A DNA stretch of 64,000 bases from NCBI GenBank assembly GCA_019057795.1, contig JAHLWS010000038.1, forward strand, positions 1-64,000, read 5' to 3'. The notes beneath the pieces are model-generated. The model saw only the letters and a program-made list of their open reading frames with translations, searched no databases and had not been told where the DNA came from. Shown piece by piece: positions 8,837-18,457 of the stretch. The position numbers were made by a program, and so were the translations under genes. The stretch comes from Promethearchaeota archaeon (lineage in GTDB: Archaea > Asgardarchaeota > Lokiarchaeia > Sigyniarchaeales > SOKP01). How positions within the stretch are numbered: the stretch's first letter is position 1; each line of letters begins with the position of its first letter.

Positions 8837-11800
8837 ATTACATTCTATTAAAGAATTTGAGGTGTTATCTAAAAAGATTATCGAAAGTCATGATTCTAAA
8901 AAACATATTATATCTTTATCTTCAGGTACATGTGGTTATGCAAGTGGTTCAATTAAGGTTGGAGAGGCATTAAAACAAGCAGTTAAAGGATATGAAAATA
9001 AGATTGACCTAAAACTAACAGGATGCCACGGTTTTTGTGCGGCAGAACCCAATATAATAATATTCCCTGAAAAAATTTTCTATAAAAACTTAAAACCAGA
9101 AGATGCACCTAATATTATACAATCTATATTAAAAGGAAAGATAATTGATAATTTGGTTATTAGCGAGAATGGAATAAAATATGACCATATTTATGATATT
9201 CCTTTTTATAAACTCCAAAAGCGTATACTTACAGGAGATAATCCCCTTATAGATCCTACAAATATCGAAGATTATATAGCGATTGGTGGTTATAAAGCAC
9301 TTGCTAAAGCTTTAAGTATGCATCCTAAAGATATTATTGAAGAAATAAAGAAATCCGGATTAAGGGGTAGGGGTGGAGCAGGATTTTCGACAGGAATTAA
9401 ATGGGAAATTGCGAGTAAACAAAAAAGTGATGTTAAATACATAATTTGTAATGCTGATGAAGGTGATCCTGGGGCTTACATGGATAGAAACCTACTTGAA
9501 GGTAATCCGCAATTAATTATTGAAGGTATGATAATTGGTGCCTATTCAATAGGTGCAAATAAGGGATGGGTTTATGTTCGCGATGAATATCCACTTGCTG
9601 TGGAAAATGTCGCTATAAACATTAAGAAAGCAAGAGAAATGGGCGTTCTTGGTAAAAATATACTTAATACTGGTTTTGATTTTGATATAGAAATTACACG
9701 CGGTGCAGGTGCATTTGTTTGTGGTGAAGAAACGGCATTAATCCATTCTATAGAGGGTAAGAGAGGTATTCCAAGTCAACGACCACCTTTTCCAGCTCAA
9801 AAAGGACTTTTTGGCAAACCTACAAACATAAATAATGTAGAAACATGGGCTAATGTGCCTAAAATTATTGAAAAAGGTGCAGACTGGTATGCAAATATCG
9901 GTACCAAGACGAGTAAGGGTACAAAAATATTCTCACTTGTTGGTAAAGTTGAAAATACTGGATTAGTTGAAGTACCTATGGGTATTACTATAAAAGAGAT
10001 AGTATATGATATTGGTGCTGGAAACTCAACTGGTAAAAATATAAAAGCTATACAGACTGGTGGTCCATCTGGTGGATGTATTCCACAAGACCTTTTTAAT
10101 CTGCCAATTGATTATGAATCACTTAAGCAGGCAGGTTCTATAATGGGTTCAGGTGGAATGATTGTATTGGATGAAGATACATGTATGGTTGATTTTGCAA
10201 AATACTTCACAAATTTCTTACAGAATGAATCCTGTGGTAAATGTTCAATATGTAGAGAGGGTACTCAACGTATGTTTGAAATACTGACAGATATAACCGA
10301 AGGTAAAGCAAATATTGAATCCATTGATCTGCTTGAAGAGCTTGGTCATGTAATAAAAGATACTTCTTTATGTGGACTTGGCCAAACTGCTCCGAATTCT
10401 GTGCTTTCTACACTAAAATATTTCAGAAATGAGTATTTGGAACATATTTTAGAACATTATTGTAGAGCAGGGGTTTGTACAAGCCTTTTAAAATCTCCAT
10501 GCGAAAATAGTTGCCCAGTCCATCTAAATATTCCAGGATTTATACAATTATTCAAAGAAAATCGTCTTGAAGAAGCATATGAATTGATTATGCTTGATAA
10601 TCCTCTTCCCGCAACTACAGGGCGAATTTGTTTTGCACCTTGTAATAATCGGTGTAAAAGAGTATATATAGATGAAACTATCAATACAAGATCTCTTCAT
10701 CGCTATATTTCAGACACTATATATAAAATGAAAAAGGATGAAGAAATTATAAATAGGTTTATAGGTAAAAAATTACCAACAACAGGAAAGAAAATTGCAA
10801 TAATTGGAGCTGGTCCTTCGGGTTTAACTGCAGCTTATTATTTAGTTAGATTGGGTCATTTAATAGATGTATATGATAAAAAATCTAAACCTGGAGGAAA
10901 ATTATTATATAGTATTCCTGAATACCGTCTCCCTACAAATGTTTTAGAACATGAAATAGATATTATTAGAAAATTAGGAGTAAATTTCATTTTAAAAACA
11001 GAAATTGGTAAAGAAATACATTTAAATAAATTAATTGAAGATTATGATGCAATATATATTACAACTGGTACTCAAAAAATAATACCTTTGAATATTCCTG
11101 ATTATGATGCTCCCGGTGTACTTTTAGGAATTGAAGAATTAGAGAAAATTAAAAACAGTGAATTTAGTCAAAATAAAGATAAAATAGTAATTATTGGTGG
11201 CGGAAATACTGCATTAGATGTTGCAAGATCATTAAAGAGATTGGGAGGGGATGTTACTATTGCTTATCGTCGTACTTTAAGAGACATGCCTGCAAATGAA
11301 GAAGAAATAAAAGAGGCAATGAAAGAAAATATTGAATTTATGTTCATGGTTTCTCCTCATACTATTGTAAGTAACGATGATAATTTAAAAGGAATTGAAC
11401 TTATGAAAATGAAAGGTGGTGAATATGATCCATCTGGCAGAAGAAAACCTATTCCTATTGGTGAAACAGTTATCATCCCTTGTGATAAAATATATACAGC
11501 TATCGGTGAAAGGATAAATATTAATTTTGTAGAATGCACGGATGTTAGTATCAAGGATACTGTGGAAATAAATCCGACTACTTTGCAGTCTAGTAATCCT
11601 AAAGTATTTGCAGGAGGGGATTTTATAACAGGGCCAACTACTGTTGTAAATTCTATGTCAGAAGGTAAGAAAGCAGCTCGAAATATAAATATTTTCCTAA
11701 TAGGTGATGATAACTTTTCTGAATTATACAAAGATTTTGATTATAAAGGCGAAATTCCTCTTGAATCTGAAATTTCTCCTAGAATTATGGAAATAGAAAT

Positions 11801-11924
11801 TCCAGTGAAAGAAAGAATTTCCAATTTTAAAGAAGTTAGAAAAACTTTATCAAAAGAGCAAGCAATAAATGAAGCTATTAGATGTTTACGATGTGATTTA
11901 GAAATAATAGAAAAAAATAAATGA
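8829..11924 (+). CDS. NuoF-GltD fusion flavoprotein (NADH dehydrogenase/glutamate synthase small-subunit fusion)
   Basis: 1031 residues with two normally separate enzymes in one chain. Residues 1-110: thioredoxin-like [2Fe-2S] domain (SSGTCGYASGS, TGCHGFCAAEP). Residues 130-550: NuoF core with NADH/FMN site GLRGRGGAGFSTG near 178, SLBB segment, and [4Fe-4S] motif SCGKCSICREGTQRM near 468. Residues from 557: GltD/NfnB-type domain beginning with CENSCPVHLNIPGF, then the FAD site IIGAGPSGLTAAYY near 657 and the NAD(P)H site IIGGGNTALDVARS near 787. The C-terminus ends with an ARCLRCD-like 'AIRCLRCD'. The chain could move electrons between NADH, ferredoxin and a second pyridine nucleotide or the GltB partner. 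Related separate-subunit complexes are known (NuoEF, NfnAB, Stn-type transhydrogenases). The exact acceptor is inference. Confidence 0.9.
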   Translation: MNKLHSIKEFEVLSKKIIESHDSKKHIISLSSGTCGYASGSIKVGEALKQAVKGYENKIDLKLTGCHGFCAAEPNIIIFPEKIFYKNLKPEDAPNIIQSILKGKIIDNLVISENGIKYDHIYDIPFYKLQKRILTGDNPLIDPTNIEDYIAIGGYKALAKALSMHPKDIIEEIKKSGLRGRGGAGFSTGIKWEIASKQKSDVKYIICNADEGDPGAYMDRNLLEGNPQLIIEGMIIGAYSIGANKGWVYVRDEYPLAVENVAINIKKAREMGVLGKNILNTGFDFDIEITRGAGAFVCGEETALIHSIEGKRGIPSQRPPFPAQKGLFGKPTNINNVETWANVPKIIEKGADWYANIGTKTSKGTKIFSLVGKVENTGLVEVPMGITIKEIVYDIGAGNSTGKNIKAIQTGGPSGGCIPQDLFNLPIDYESLKQAGSIMGSGGMIVLDEDTCMVDFAKYFTNFLQNESCGKCSICREGTQRMFEILTDITEGKANIESIDLLEELGHVIKDTSLCGLGQTAPNSVLSTLKYFRNEYLEHILEHYCRAGVCTSLLKSPCENSCPVHLNIPGFIQLFKENRLEEAYELIMLDNPLPATTGRICFAPCNNRCKRVYIDETINTRSLHRYISDTIYKMKKDEEIINRFIGKKLPTTGKKIAIIGAGPSGLTAAYYLVRLGHLIDVYDKKSKPGGKLLYSIPEYRLPTNVLEHEIDIIRKLGVNFILKTEIGKEIHLNKLIEDYDAIYITTGTQKIIPLNIPDYDAPGVLLGIEELEKIKNSEFSQNKDKIVIIGGGNTALDVARSLKRLGGDVTIAYRRTLRDMPANEEEIKEAMKENIEFMFMVSPHTIVSNDDNLKGIELMKMKGGEYDPSGRRKPIPIGETVIIPCDKIYTAIGERININFVECTDVSIKDTVEINPTTLQSSNPKVFAGGDFITGPTTVVNSMSEGKKAARNINIFLIGDDNFSELYKDFDYKGEIPLESEISPRIMEIEIPVKERISNFKEVRKTLSKEQAINEAIRCLRCDLEIIEKNK

Positions 11925-11950
11925 TTAAATGTTGGAAAAATTGATTTAAT

Positions 11951-12664
11951 ATGCCAAAAATAAAAATTGATGGAATTGAGGTTAATTGTCCGGAATATTG
12001 GACAATTCTTGATGCTGCAAAATTTATTGGAATTAATATACCCACTCTTTGTTATCACGAGGGTCTTTCAATGTGGGGTGGTTGTCGTCTATGTATTGTT
12101 GAAATAGGGAAAGATAAAAACACAAAAATGGTTTCCTCGTGTACATTCCCTGTTCAAGAAGGTCTTTACATCCGAACTGCAAGTAAAAAGGTAATCAAAT
12201 CAAGAAAAATGATACTTGAGCTTTTAATTGCACAAAATCCGACTGCAAAAGTATTACAAGATCTTGCATCTAAAATAGGATTGAATAAAATCAGGTTTAA
12301 ACCTAAATGGGAAACCTGTATTTACTGTGGTTTATGTATCAGGATGTGTGAAGAACAGATGATGGCAAAGGCTATTGGATTTGTTAATAGAGGAAATAAG
12401 CTAAAAATAACTACCCCCTTTGATAAAAACTCGGAGGATTGTCAAAGATGTGGTGGTTGTATGTATATTTGCCCAGCATGCACAATAAGATGTGACGGGG
12501 CCCATCCAGAAAGTGTGTTATGTAATGGCTGTTATAATATACTCCAACCTACGTGCTTGGATGTTTATGATAATTACGCATGTTGGATGGGGTTAAAAGG
12601 AGAATGTGGAATTTGTGTTACTACATCAACTAATCAAAAAATAAATGAAAAAAGGGAGATATAA
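11951..12664 (+). CDS. NuoG-like iron-sulfur protein
   Basis: 237 residues. An N-terminal [2Fe-2S] plant-type ferredoxin domain (TLCYHEGLSMWGGCRLCIVE, with SSC further on) is followed by a NuoG/HydA-type cysteine segment: CIYCGLCIRMCEE and CQRCGGCMYICP, which would bind two [4Fe-4S] clusters. The tail contains further cysteines (CNGCYN, CWMGLKGECGIC) that may bind another cluster. No catalytic H-cluster or molybdenum domain follows, so it is an electron-transfer subunit only. It lies 26 bases after the NuoF-GltD gene and 3 bases before the GltB-like gene, and probably wires these together. Confidence 0.88.
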   Translation: MPKIKIDGIEVNCPEYWTILDAAKFIGINIPTLCYHEGLSMWGGCRLCIVEIGKDKNTKMVSSCTFPVQEGLYIRTASKKVIKSRKMILELLIAQNPTAKVLQDLASKIGLNKIRFKPKWETCIYCGLCIRMCEEQMMAKAIGFVNRGNKLKITTPFDKNSEDCQRCGGCMYICPACTIRCDGAHPESVLCNGCYNILQPTCLDVYDNYACWMGLKGECGICVTTSTNQKINEKREI

Positions 12665-12667
12665 AAA

Positions 12668-14248
12668 ATGGTAAACTTAAAAATAAATGCTTCGGCTGCC
12701 ACATTGACGAAAAATAGAACTGAGGATTCAATTGTACCTGAAAGTGGAATGTGTGCTACTTGCATAGATGGTTGTATCGGTATGTGTGATGTTGGAAAAT
12801 CTGCATATAGGGGTTCAGAAGTATTATATCCAAAGCCCTTTGGTTTGATAACATCTGCAGGTGTAAAAAGTTATCCGGTGGATTTTTCTCAGTTTACAAT
12901 ACTAGGCTCATGTAGAGGTGCATATGGTATTGAAGCAGATTCTGATAAAGCATTATTCATGAACGTGAATTTAGAGCAAAGAATAGGGCGAGATAAAAAA
13001 ATCAAGTTAAAACTTCCATTTATTATTCCAGGACTTGGCTCAACAGCTGTAGCGAAAAATAATTGGGACGGACTTGCAATTGGAGCAGCGCTTTCAGGAA
13101 TAATTCTTACAATTGGTGAAAATGTGTGTGGTATGGATCCTAATTCAAAACTAGAAAAAGGAAAGATAGTGTATTCCGAAGATCTTGAAAATAGGGTTAA
13201 ACTTTATAAAGAATGGCAGCAAGATGGTTATGGTGGAATTGTAGTTCAAGCAAATGTCGAGGGTACAAAACTTGGTGTGCAGGAATATGCATTAGATAAA
13301 TTAGGTGTAGAAATAGTAGAACTTAAATGGGGGCAAGGAGCTAAAGATATCGGTGGAGAGGTAAAATTAAAAACTTTAAAACGCGCCCAAGTGCTTAAAG
13401 ATAGGGGTTATTTCGTACTGCCAGATCCTTATGATCCAACAGTTATAAAGGCATTTGAAAACCATGTTTTTAATGAATTTGAGCGCCATTCAAGGTTAGG
13501 TATGGCAAGTGAGGAGGGTTTCTGTAAAAGAGTAGAAGAATTAAGATCTTTGGGAGCGAAATATGTTTTCTTAAAAACAGGAGCATATAGACCTAAAGAT
13601 TTGGCTCTTGCAGTAAAATGTGCCTCTGAGGCTAAGATTGACTTATTAACAGTAGATGCGGCAGGAGGCGGGACAGGAATGAGCCCATGGAGGATGATGA
13701 ATGAATGGGGTGTGCCCCGTTTTGAGCTTTGGTCACTTCTTTATAAATATCTTGATATTCTATCGAAGAAAGGAAAATACATTCCTGATATTGCAATTGC
13801 CAGTGGTATTACTATGGAAGATCAGATATTTAAGGGTTTAGCATTAGGCGCTCCCTATTTTAAACTAGCGGGTATGGCTAGAGCACCACTAGCGGCAGCA
13901 ATGGTCGGTAAAACTATAGGTAATTGTTTAGATGATGGTGAATTACCTGTATATATTTCGCGTTTTGGAAGAAGAAAAGAAGAGATTTTTATAACAGCCC
14001 CTGAGCTTCGGCGTAAATTTGGAGATAAATTCGATTCAATACCTTCAGGTGCAATTGGGTTATATACATATATGACTAGACTTGAGCAAGGACTTAAACA
14101 ATTGATGTGCGGAGCAAGAAAATTCGCATTAGAACATATTACTCGAGATGACATTGCTTCATTAACACATAAAGCTGAAGAAATAACTGAAATTCCATTA
14201 GTAATGGATTGCGATAAAGAAGAAGCTGAAAGACTTCTTGATTTTTAA
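12668..14248 (+). CDS. GltB-type FMN-binding glutamate synthase domain protein
   Basis: 526 residues. N-terminal cysteines (CATCIDGCIGMCDVG) resemble an iron-sulfur segment; the rest is the FMN-binding glutamate synthase barrel with 'TVDAAGGGTGMSPW' and 'IASGITMEDQIFKGLALGA'. It would reductively transfer ammonia onto 2-oxoglutarate, or run backwards. The glutaminase (PurF-like) domain of bacterial GltB is absent, as in other short archaeal/bacterial homologues, so ammonia must come free or from another subunit. Electrons would come from the NuoE/NuoF-GltD/NuoG-like proteins encoded just upstream. Last gene of the operon; a T-rich terminator-like run follows. Confidence 0.88.
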   Translation: MVNLKINASAATLTKNRTEDSIVPESGMCATCIDGCIGMCDVGKSAYRGSEVLYPKPFGLITSAGVKSYPVDFSQFTILGSCRGAYGIEADSDKALFMNVNLEQRIGRDKKIKLKLPFIIPGLGSTAVAKNNWDGLAIGAALSGIILTIGENVCGMDPNSKLEKGKIVYSEDLENRVKLYKEWQQDGYGGIVVQANVEGTKLGVQEYALDKLGVEIVELKWGQGAKDIGGEVKLKTLKRAQVLKDRGYFVLPDPYDPTVIKAFENHVFNEFERHSRLGMASEEGFCKRVEELRSLGAKYVFLKTGAYRPKDLALAVKCASEAKIDLLTVDAAGGGTGMSPWRMMNEWGVPRFELWSLLYKYLDILSKKGKYIPDIAIASGITMEDQIFKGLALGAPYFKLAGMARAPLAAAMVGKTIGNCLDDGELPVYISRFGRRKEEIFITAPELRRKFGDKFDSIPSGAIGLYTYMTRLEQGLKQLMCGARKFALEHITRDDIASLTHKAEEITEIPLVMDCDKEEAERLLDF

Positions 14249-14398
14249 TCTTAAAACTTTTTTTCTTTTTTTTAGTTCTTACTGAACAAAAAACTGATTC
14301 TTATTTTCTAATAGATTGTTTTATTAAAAAAAATTTAATTTTAAATGCAATAGAAAATTGTTAGTAATCAGAATACTAATAATTTGGAATTTAGAATT

Positions 14399-15649
14399 AT
14401 GATAATAAACCCATATGAGAGTGCTAAAAAAAAAATTGATATAGCAGCAGAATTAATTAATTTACATCCGAATACTTTGGAATATCTGAAAAAAACGGAA
14501 AGAGCCCTCATTGTTTCTATCCCAATAATGATGGATGATGGTTCTCTCGAAATTTTTGAAGGATACAGAGTTCATCATTCTACTTTACGAGGTCCAGCAA
14601 AAGGAGGAGTAAGATATTCTCCCTTTGTGACTCTTGACGAGATGAAGGCTTTAGCTCTTTTGATGACGTTTAAGACTGCTTTATTAGGGTTACCTCTTGG
14701 TGGTTCTAAAGGTGGTATAAGAGTCGATACTAAAAAGTTATCGAACAGAGAATTAGAGCTTTTAACGAGAAGATATACAATGGAAATAATAAATATGATC
14801 GGACCAGATAGAGATATTGCCGCACAAGATATGTATACAGACTCACGTATAATGGCTTGGATGATGGATACATATAGCATGCAAAAAGGGCGATCTATTC
14901 CTGGAGTAGTAACTGGTAAACCAATTGATATTGGAGGCACTATAGGAAGTATTGAAGCTCCTGGTACAGGAATGTGTTATTTACTAGAACATTTATGCCA
15001 AAAATTAAATTATAATTTAAAAAAAATGAGTGTTGTAATTCAAGGTTTTGGAAAAGTGGGGTCTGTTGTTGCAAAGCAATTGTCCAACATATCCTGCAAT
15101 GTTATTGCAATCTCTGAAGAAGAAGGAGGGATATACTCGCCAGATGGTTTAGATATAGACACATTAATTAAATGGAAACAACAAGGTAATTTATTAAAAG
15201 AATATGAGGGCAAAAATACAAGACCAATAACTAATGATGAATTACTAAGCACTAAATGTGATGTTTTGATCCCTGCAGCTATGGAAAATCTGATTTATAG
15301 CGGAAATGCAGATAAGATAGATTGTAAAGTAATATTAGAAGGAGCTAATAGTCCAACGACTTCTCAAGCAGATAAAATCTTGGAGGAAAAAGAAATAATA
15401 GTTGTTCCAGATATTCTTGCAAATAGTGGAGGCGTATGTGTATCTTATTTTGAATATATTCAAGATATGCATAGTTATTTCTGGAAGTTAGATCGCGTTA
15501 ATAGAGAAATGAAAACTATTCTTCTATACACATTTGAGGAAATATTTAAATTTTCAAAAAAAACGGATTCATCACTCAGAACGGCAGCATATGCTATTAG
15601 CACAAATCGATTAGCAAAAGCACATGAATTGAGAGGTTTATTTCCATAA
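14399..15649 (+). CDS. Glutamate dehydrogenase-family amino-acid dehydrogenase (copy 2)
   Basis: 416 residues from ATG 14399; the frame is open to TTG 14384, but the ATG gives the same length and N-terminus (xxINPxExAKK) as copy 3. Family motifs: RGPAKGGVRYSP, PLGGSKGGIRVD, Rossmann 'VVIQGFGKVGSVVA', and SGGVCVSYFE. The usual 'PAPDVxT' stretch reads 'IAAQDMYTD', keeping the catalytic aspartate but losing both prolines, so the substrate pocket or activity may differ. Its first 66 residues and upstream region are those copied in the broken fragment at 8.0 kb. It lies 150 bases behind the gltB-like gene. Confidence 0.9.
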   Translation: MIINPYESAKKKIDIAAELINLHPNTLEYLKKTERALIVSIPIMMDDGSLEIFEGYRVHHSTLRGPAKGGVRYSPFVTLDEMKALALLMTFKTALLGLPLGGSKGGIRVDTKKLSNRELELLTRRYTMEIINMIGPDRDIAAQDMYTDSRIMAWMMDTYSMQKGRSIPGVVTGKPIDIGGTIGSIEAPGTGMCYLLEHLCQKLNYNLKKMSVVIQGFGKVGSVVAKQLSNISCNVIAISEEEGGIYSPDGLDIDTLIKWKQQGNLLKEYEGKNTRPITNDELLSTKCDVLIPAAMENLIYSGNADKIDCKVILEGANSPTTSQADKILEEKEIIVVPDILANSGGVCVSYFEYIQDMHSYFWKLDRVNREMKTILLYTFEEIFKFSKKTDSSLRTAAYAISTNRLAKAHELRGLFP

Positions 15650-15744
15650 ATGTGAGTATTTTAGTTTATGTGGAATAATTAATTATTAGATTTAGCAGAA
15701 ATTATTATAAAAAATAAAAAATAAAAAAAAGAAAGTGTAATATA

Positions 15745-16995
15745 ATGGTCATTAATCCTTTTGAAATGGCAAAAAAGCAGATTGATATTGTAGCAGAAGT
15801 GATGGATTTAGATCCAAATATTCTTAAGTTTCTAAAAAGAGTAGAACGTTCTTTAATAGTTTCTATTCCAATTATGATGGATGATGGTACTTTAAAGGTT
15901 TTTGAAGGTTATAGGGTTCATCATTCAACAATCAGAGGACCTGGGAAAGGCGGATTACGATATTCTCTAGGCGTTAATCTCGATGAAGTAAAAGCTTTAG
16001 CAACATGGATGACATGGAAATCTAGTCTATTAAACTTGCCTTTAGGGGGCGCTAAAGGTGGTATATGCGTTGATCCTTTTAAATTGTCTAAAAAAGAGCT
16101 AGAAAAACTTACAAGAAGGTTTACTGCTGAAATTATTAATATCATAGGACCAGATATTGATATTCCCGCTCCAGATGTTAATACTAACGCACAGATTATG
16201 GCATGGATTATGGATACCTACAGTATGCAAAAAGGACGGACGATTCCTGGCGTTGTAACTGGAAAACCAATTGAAATTGGCGGTTCTGTTGGTAGAGCAA
16301 ATGCTACCGGAATGGGCTTGTATTTTGTGCTTCAGGCTTTAGTTGAAAAACTAAGTTTAGATTTAAAATCCTTAAAGATTGTAGTTCAAGGTTTTGGCAA
16401 TGTAGGAGGTACGATTGCCGATCTACTTTATAAACACGGATGTAAAGTTATTGCCGTCTCAGATATATCAACGGGCATTTACTGCGAAGATGGCTTAGAT
16501 GTAGAAAAATTATTAGATTGGGCTAAACAAGGTAATTTATTAAAAGATTATAAAAATGATAAGTATAAGCTTATTAGTAACGACGAGCTACTTACATCAA
16601 AATGCGATGTATTAATCCCAGCAGCCATAGAAAATCAAATAACAGAAAAAAATGCGGAGAAAATAGACTGCAAAATAGTTTTAGAAGGTGCAAATGGGCC
16701 TACAACACCAGAAGCGGATAAAATTTTGTTAAAGAAAGAAATTTATGTTGTACCAGATATTCTCGCCAATAGTGGTGGAGTTTGCGTCTCTTACTTCGAA
16801 TATGTCCAAGATATTAATTCGTACTTCTGGAAACTAGATCGTATTAACGAAGAACTTAAAAGAATAATAATTGAAGCTTTCGAAGAAACGTATAAAATCT
16901 CAAAAGCGAGAAACATTTCGCTTCGTACAGCCGCCTACATTATAGCGGTATCAAGAATCGCGAAAGCAATTGAGTTAAGAGGGATTTTCCCTTAA
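15745..16995 (+). CDS. Glutamate dehydrogenase-family amino-acid dehydrogenase (copy 3)
   Basis: 416 residues, ATG start. Clear orthodox member: RGPGKGGLRYS, PLGGAKGGICVDP, IPAPDVNTNAQIMAW, Rossmann 'VVQGFGNVGGTIA' and SGGVCVSYFEYVQD. It converts glutamate (or a similar amino acid) to the 2-oxoacid and ammonium with NAD(P). It is closest to copy 2 and lies 95 bases after it, so the two probably arose by tandem duplication. The three paralogues flanking a glutamate-synthase-like operon suggest heavy amino-acid turnover. Confidence 0.93.
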   Translation: MVINPFEMAKKQIDIVAEVMDLDPNILKFLKRVERSLIVSIPIMMDDGTLKVFEGYRVHHSTIRGPGKGGLRYSLGVNLDEVKALATWMTWKSSLLNLPLGGAKGGICVDPFKLSKKELEKLTRRFTAEIINIIGPDIDIPAPDVNTNAQIMAWIMDTYSMQKGRTIPGVVTGKPIEIGGSVGRANATGMGLYFVLQALVEKLSLDLKSLKIVVQGFGNVGGTIADLLYKHGCKVIAVSDISTGIYCEDGLDVEKLLDWAKQGNLLKDYKNDKYKLISNDELLTSKCDVLIPAAIENQITEKNAEKIDCKIVLEGANGPTTPEADKILLKKEIYVVPDILANSGGVCVSYFEYVQDINSYFWKLDRINEELKRIIIEAFEETYKISKARNISLRTAAYIIAVSRIAKAIELRGIFP

Positions 16996-17021
16996 ATCTT
17001 TTTTTTTATTAAAATTTCTTT

Positions 17022-18341
17022 TTATGAAGTAAAGGGAATAAGGATTAATAAATAAAGGCATGAAATTACGATATGAATAAACGCAAACATAGCTCCTGTT
17101 TTCAACAACCTTTTGAAACCTAGATTTTCTACACCACTATCTTTGGCTACTTTAAGAGTCATCATGTCTGCAGCAGCCCCAGAAGGTAGAATGTTTCCCC
17201 CAATATTTACAGCAACGATAAAGGCAAATAGTAGAGGTACTGCTGGAAAGGCAAATTCCTCTATTAAAACTTCAATTATTGGTAAAAAGATCAGTGCTAT
17301 TGGCGTATTTGCTACAAAACCAGAAAGTAGGGAAACAAGAATAAGGATTATAAATACTGTTAATATAGGACCAAAAGATTCGAAAGGAATCAAAGCAATA
17401 ATGTCTCGAAACCCAGCTTGTAACATGCAATTTATAAGCACATACATGGAGATGAAAAAGAAAATAATTTCCCATTCAACATCTTTTAAGATTTTTCCCA
17501 TTGGTTTATTAGTATATTTTCTATTTACTAAAACTAAAATTACTGCTGAAATTGCAGCTGTAAGATATAGTAAAGGTAATACGACAAATAAAACAATTGT
17601 AACGAGTATAGCGATGCTATTAAAGTAAAACATTGTTTTATTTTTGATCATAACATCCGTACTTATTAGTTCTAAAACGTACTCTCTCTGTTGCGCTTCA
17701 ATCTCCGGCTCTTTTGAAAGCATTAATTTATCTATCAAAAATATGGTTAAAAACAGCAATCCAAAAGAAAAAACCCAGAAATATTGGAAAAAAAAGACCG
17801 TATCAAGTCCAAACCAAGTAGAAATAATGATATTTTCACCACTTGAAAAGGGGGTAATGATACTTCCTATGTTAATGCATATCGTCATTCCTAGAAGGTA
17901 AGTACCCGCTCTTATTTTTAAAAAATGACAAAGGCGAACGACTACAGGTGCTAAAATAATAACCACGACCACATCACTGATAACAGCTGCTAATAATGTA
18001 GTAATAACGCAAAGTAGATAAAGAAAGTATCGTTGATTTCCTTTTGAGATTTTAAAAATCTTTACGGCTAGATATTCTAACACATTTGAATCCTGAGCAA
18101 TTTTAGATATAATACTCATGCTCATTATAATTATTATTGCTTGCCATTCAATAGATAATACAAAATTATCAAACCAATTGTCAAAATTTAAGGGGACTTC
18201 CAATACTAAACCAGTTACAAATGCAGCTATGAACATACATATTAGGCTAATTGCTACGAAATCTACATCTTTCATAGAGTAACTTACAATAATTAATGCA
18301 AAGACAATAAAAACAAAAATGAGTAGAGGAAGATTAATCAT
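17022..18341 (-). CDS. Ion transporter of the ArsB/NhaD (IT) superfamily
   Basis: 439 residues with about eleven strongly hydrophobic segments spread over the chain and the signature features of ArsB/NhaD/CitM-type carriers: 'ISDVVVVIILAPVVVRL' in the first half and 'FVANTPIALIFLP' and 'VNIGGNILPSGAAADM' in the second. It sits in the cytoplasmic membrane and would exchange anions, Na+/H+ or arsenite; substrate cannot be assigned. No ArsA or ArsR gene is adjacent, so arsenite export is not favoured. Convergent with GDH copy 3. Confidence 0.82.
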   Translation of the reverse strand: MINLPLLIFVFIVFALIIVSYSMKDVDFVAISLICMFIAAFVTGLVLEVPLNFDNWFDNFVLSIEWQAIIIIMSMSIISKIAQDSNVLEYLAVKIFKISKGNQRYFLYLLCVITTLLAAVISDVVVVIILAPVVVRLCHFLKIRAGTYLLGMTICINIGSIITPFSSGENIIISTWFGLDTVFFFQYFWVFSFGLLFLTIFLIDKLMLSKEPEIEAQQREYVLELISTDVMIKNKTMFYFNSIAILVTIVLFVVLPLLYLTAAISAVILVLVNRKYTNKPMGKILKDVEWEIIFFFISMYVLINCMLQAGFRDIIALIPFESFGPILTVFIILILVSLLSGFVANTPIALIFLPIIEVLIEEFAFPAVPLLFAFIVAVNIGGNILPSGAAADMMTLKVAKDSGVENLGFKRLLKTGAMFAFIHIVISCLYLLILIPFTS

Positions 18342-18457
18342 TTCTCTAAATTAAGTAAGATGTTAGTTTTATATTAATATTGTTTAATTGTTTAATAAAC
18401 CTAATTAAAGTACATTTTCAAGGTTTTTAGAATGCATAGACTATTTCCTAGATAAAA

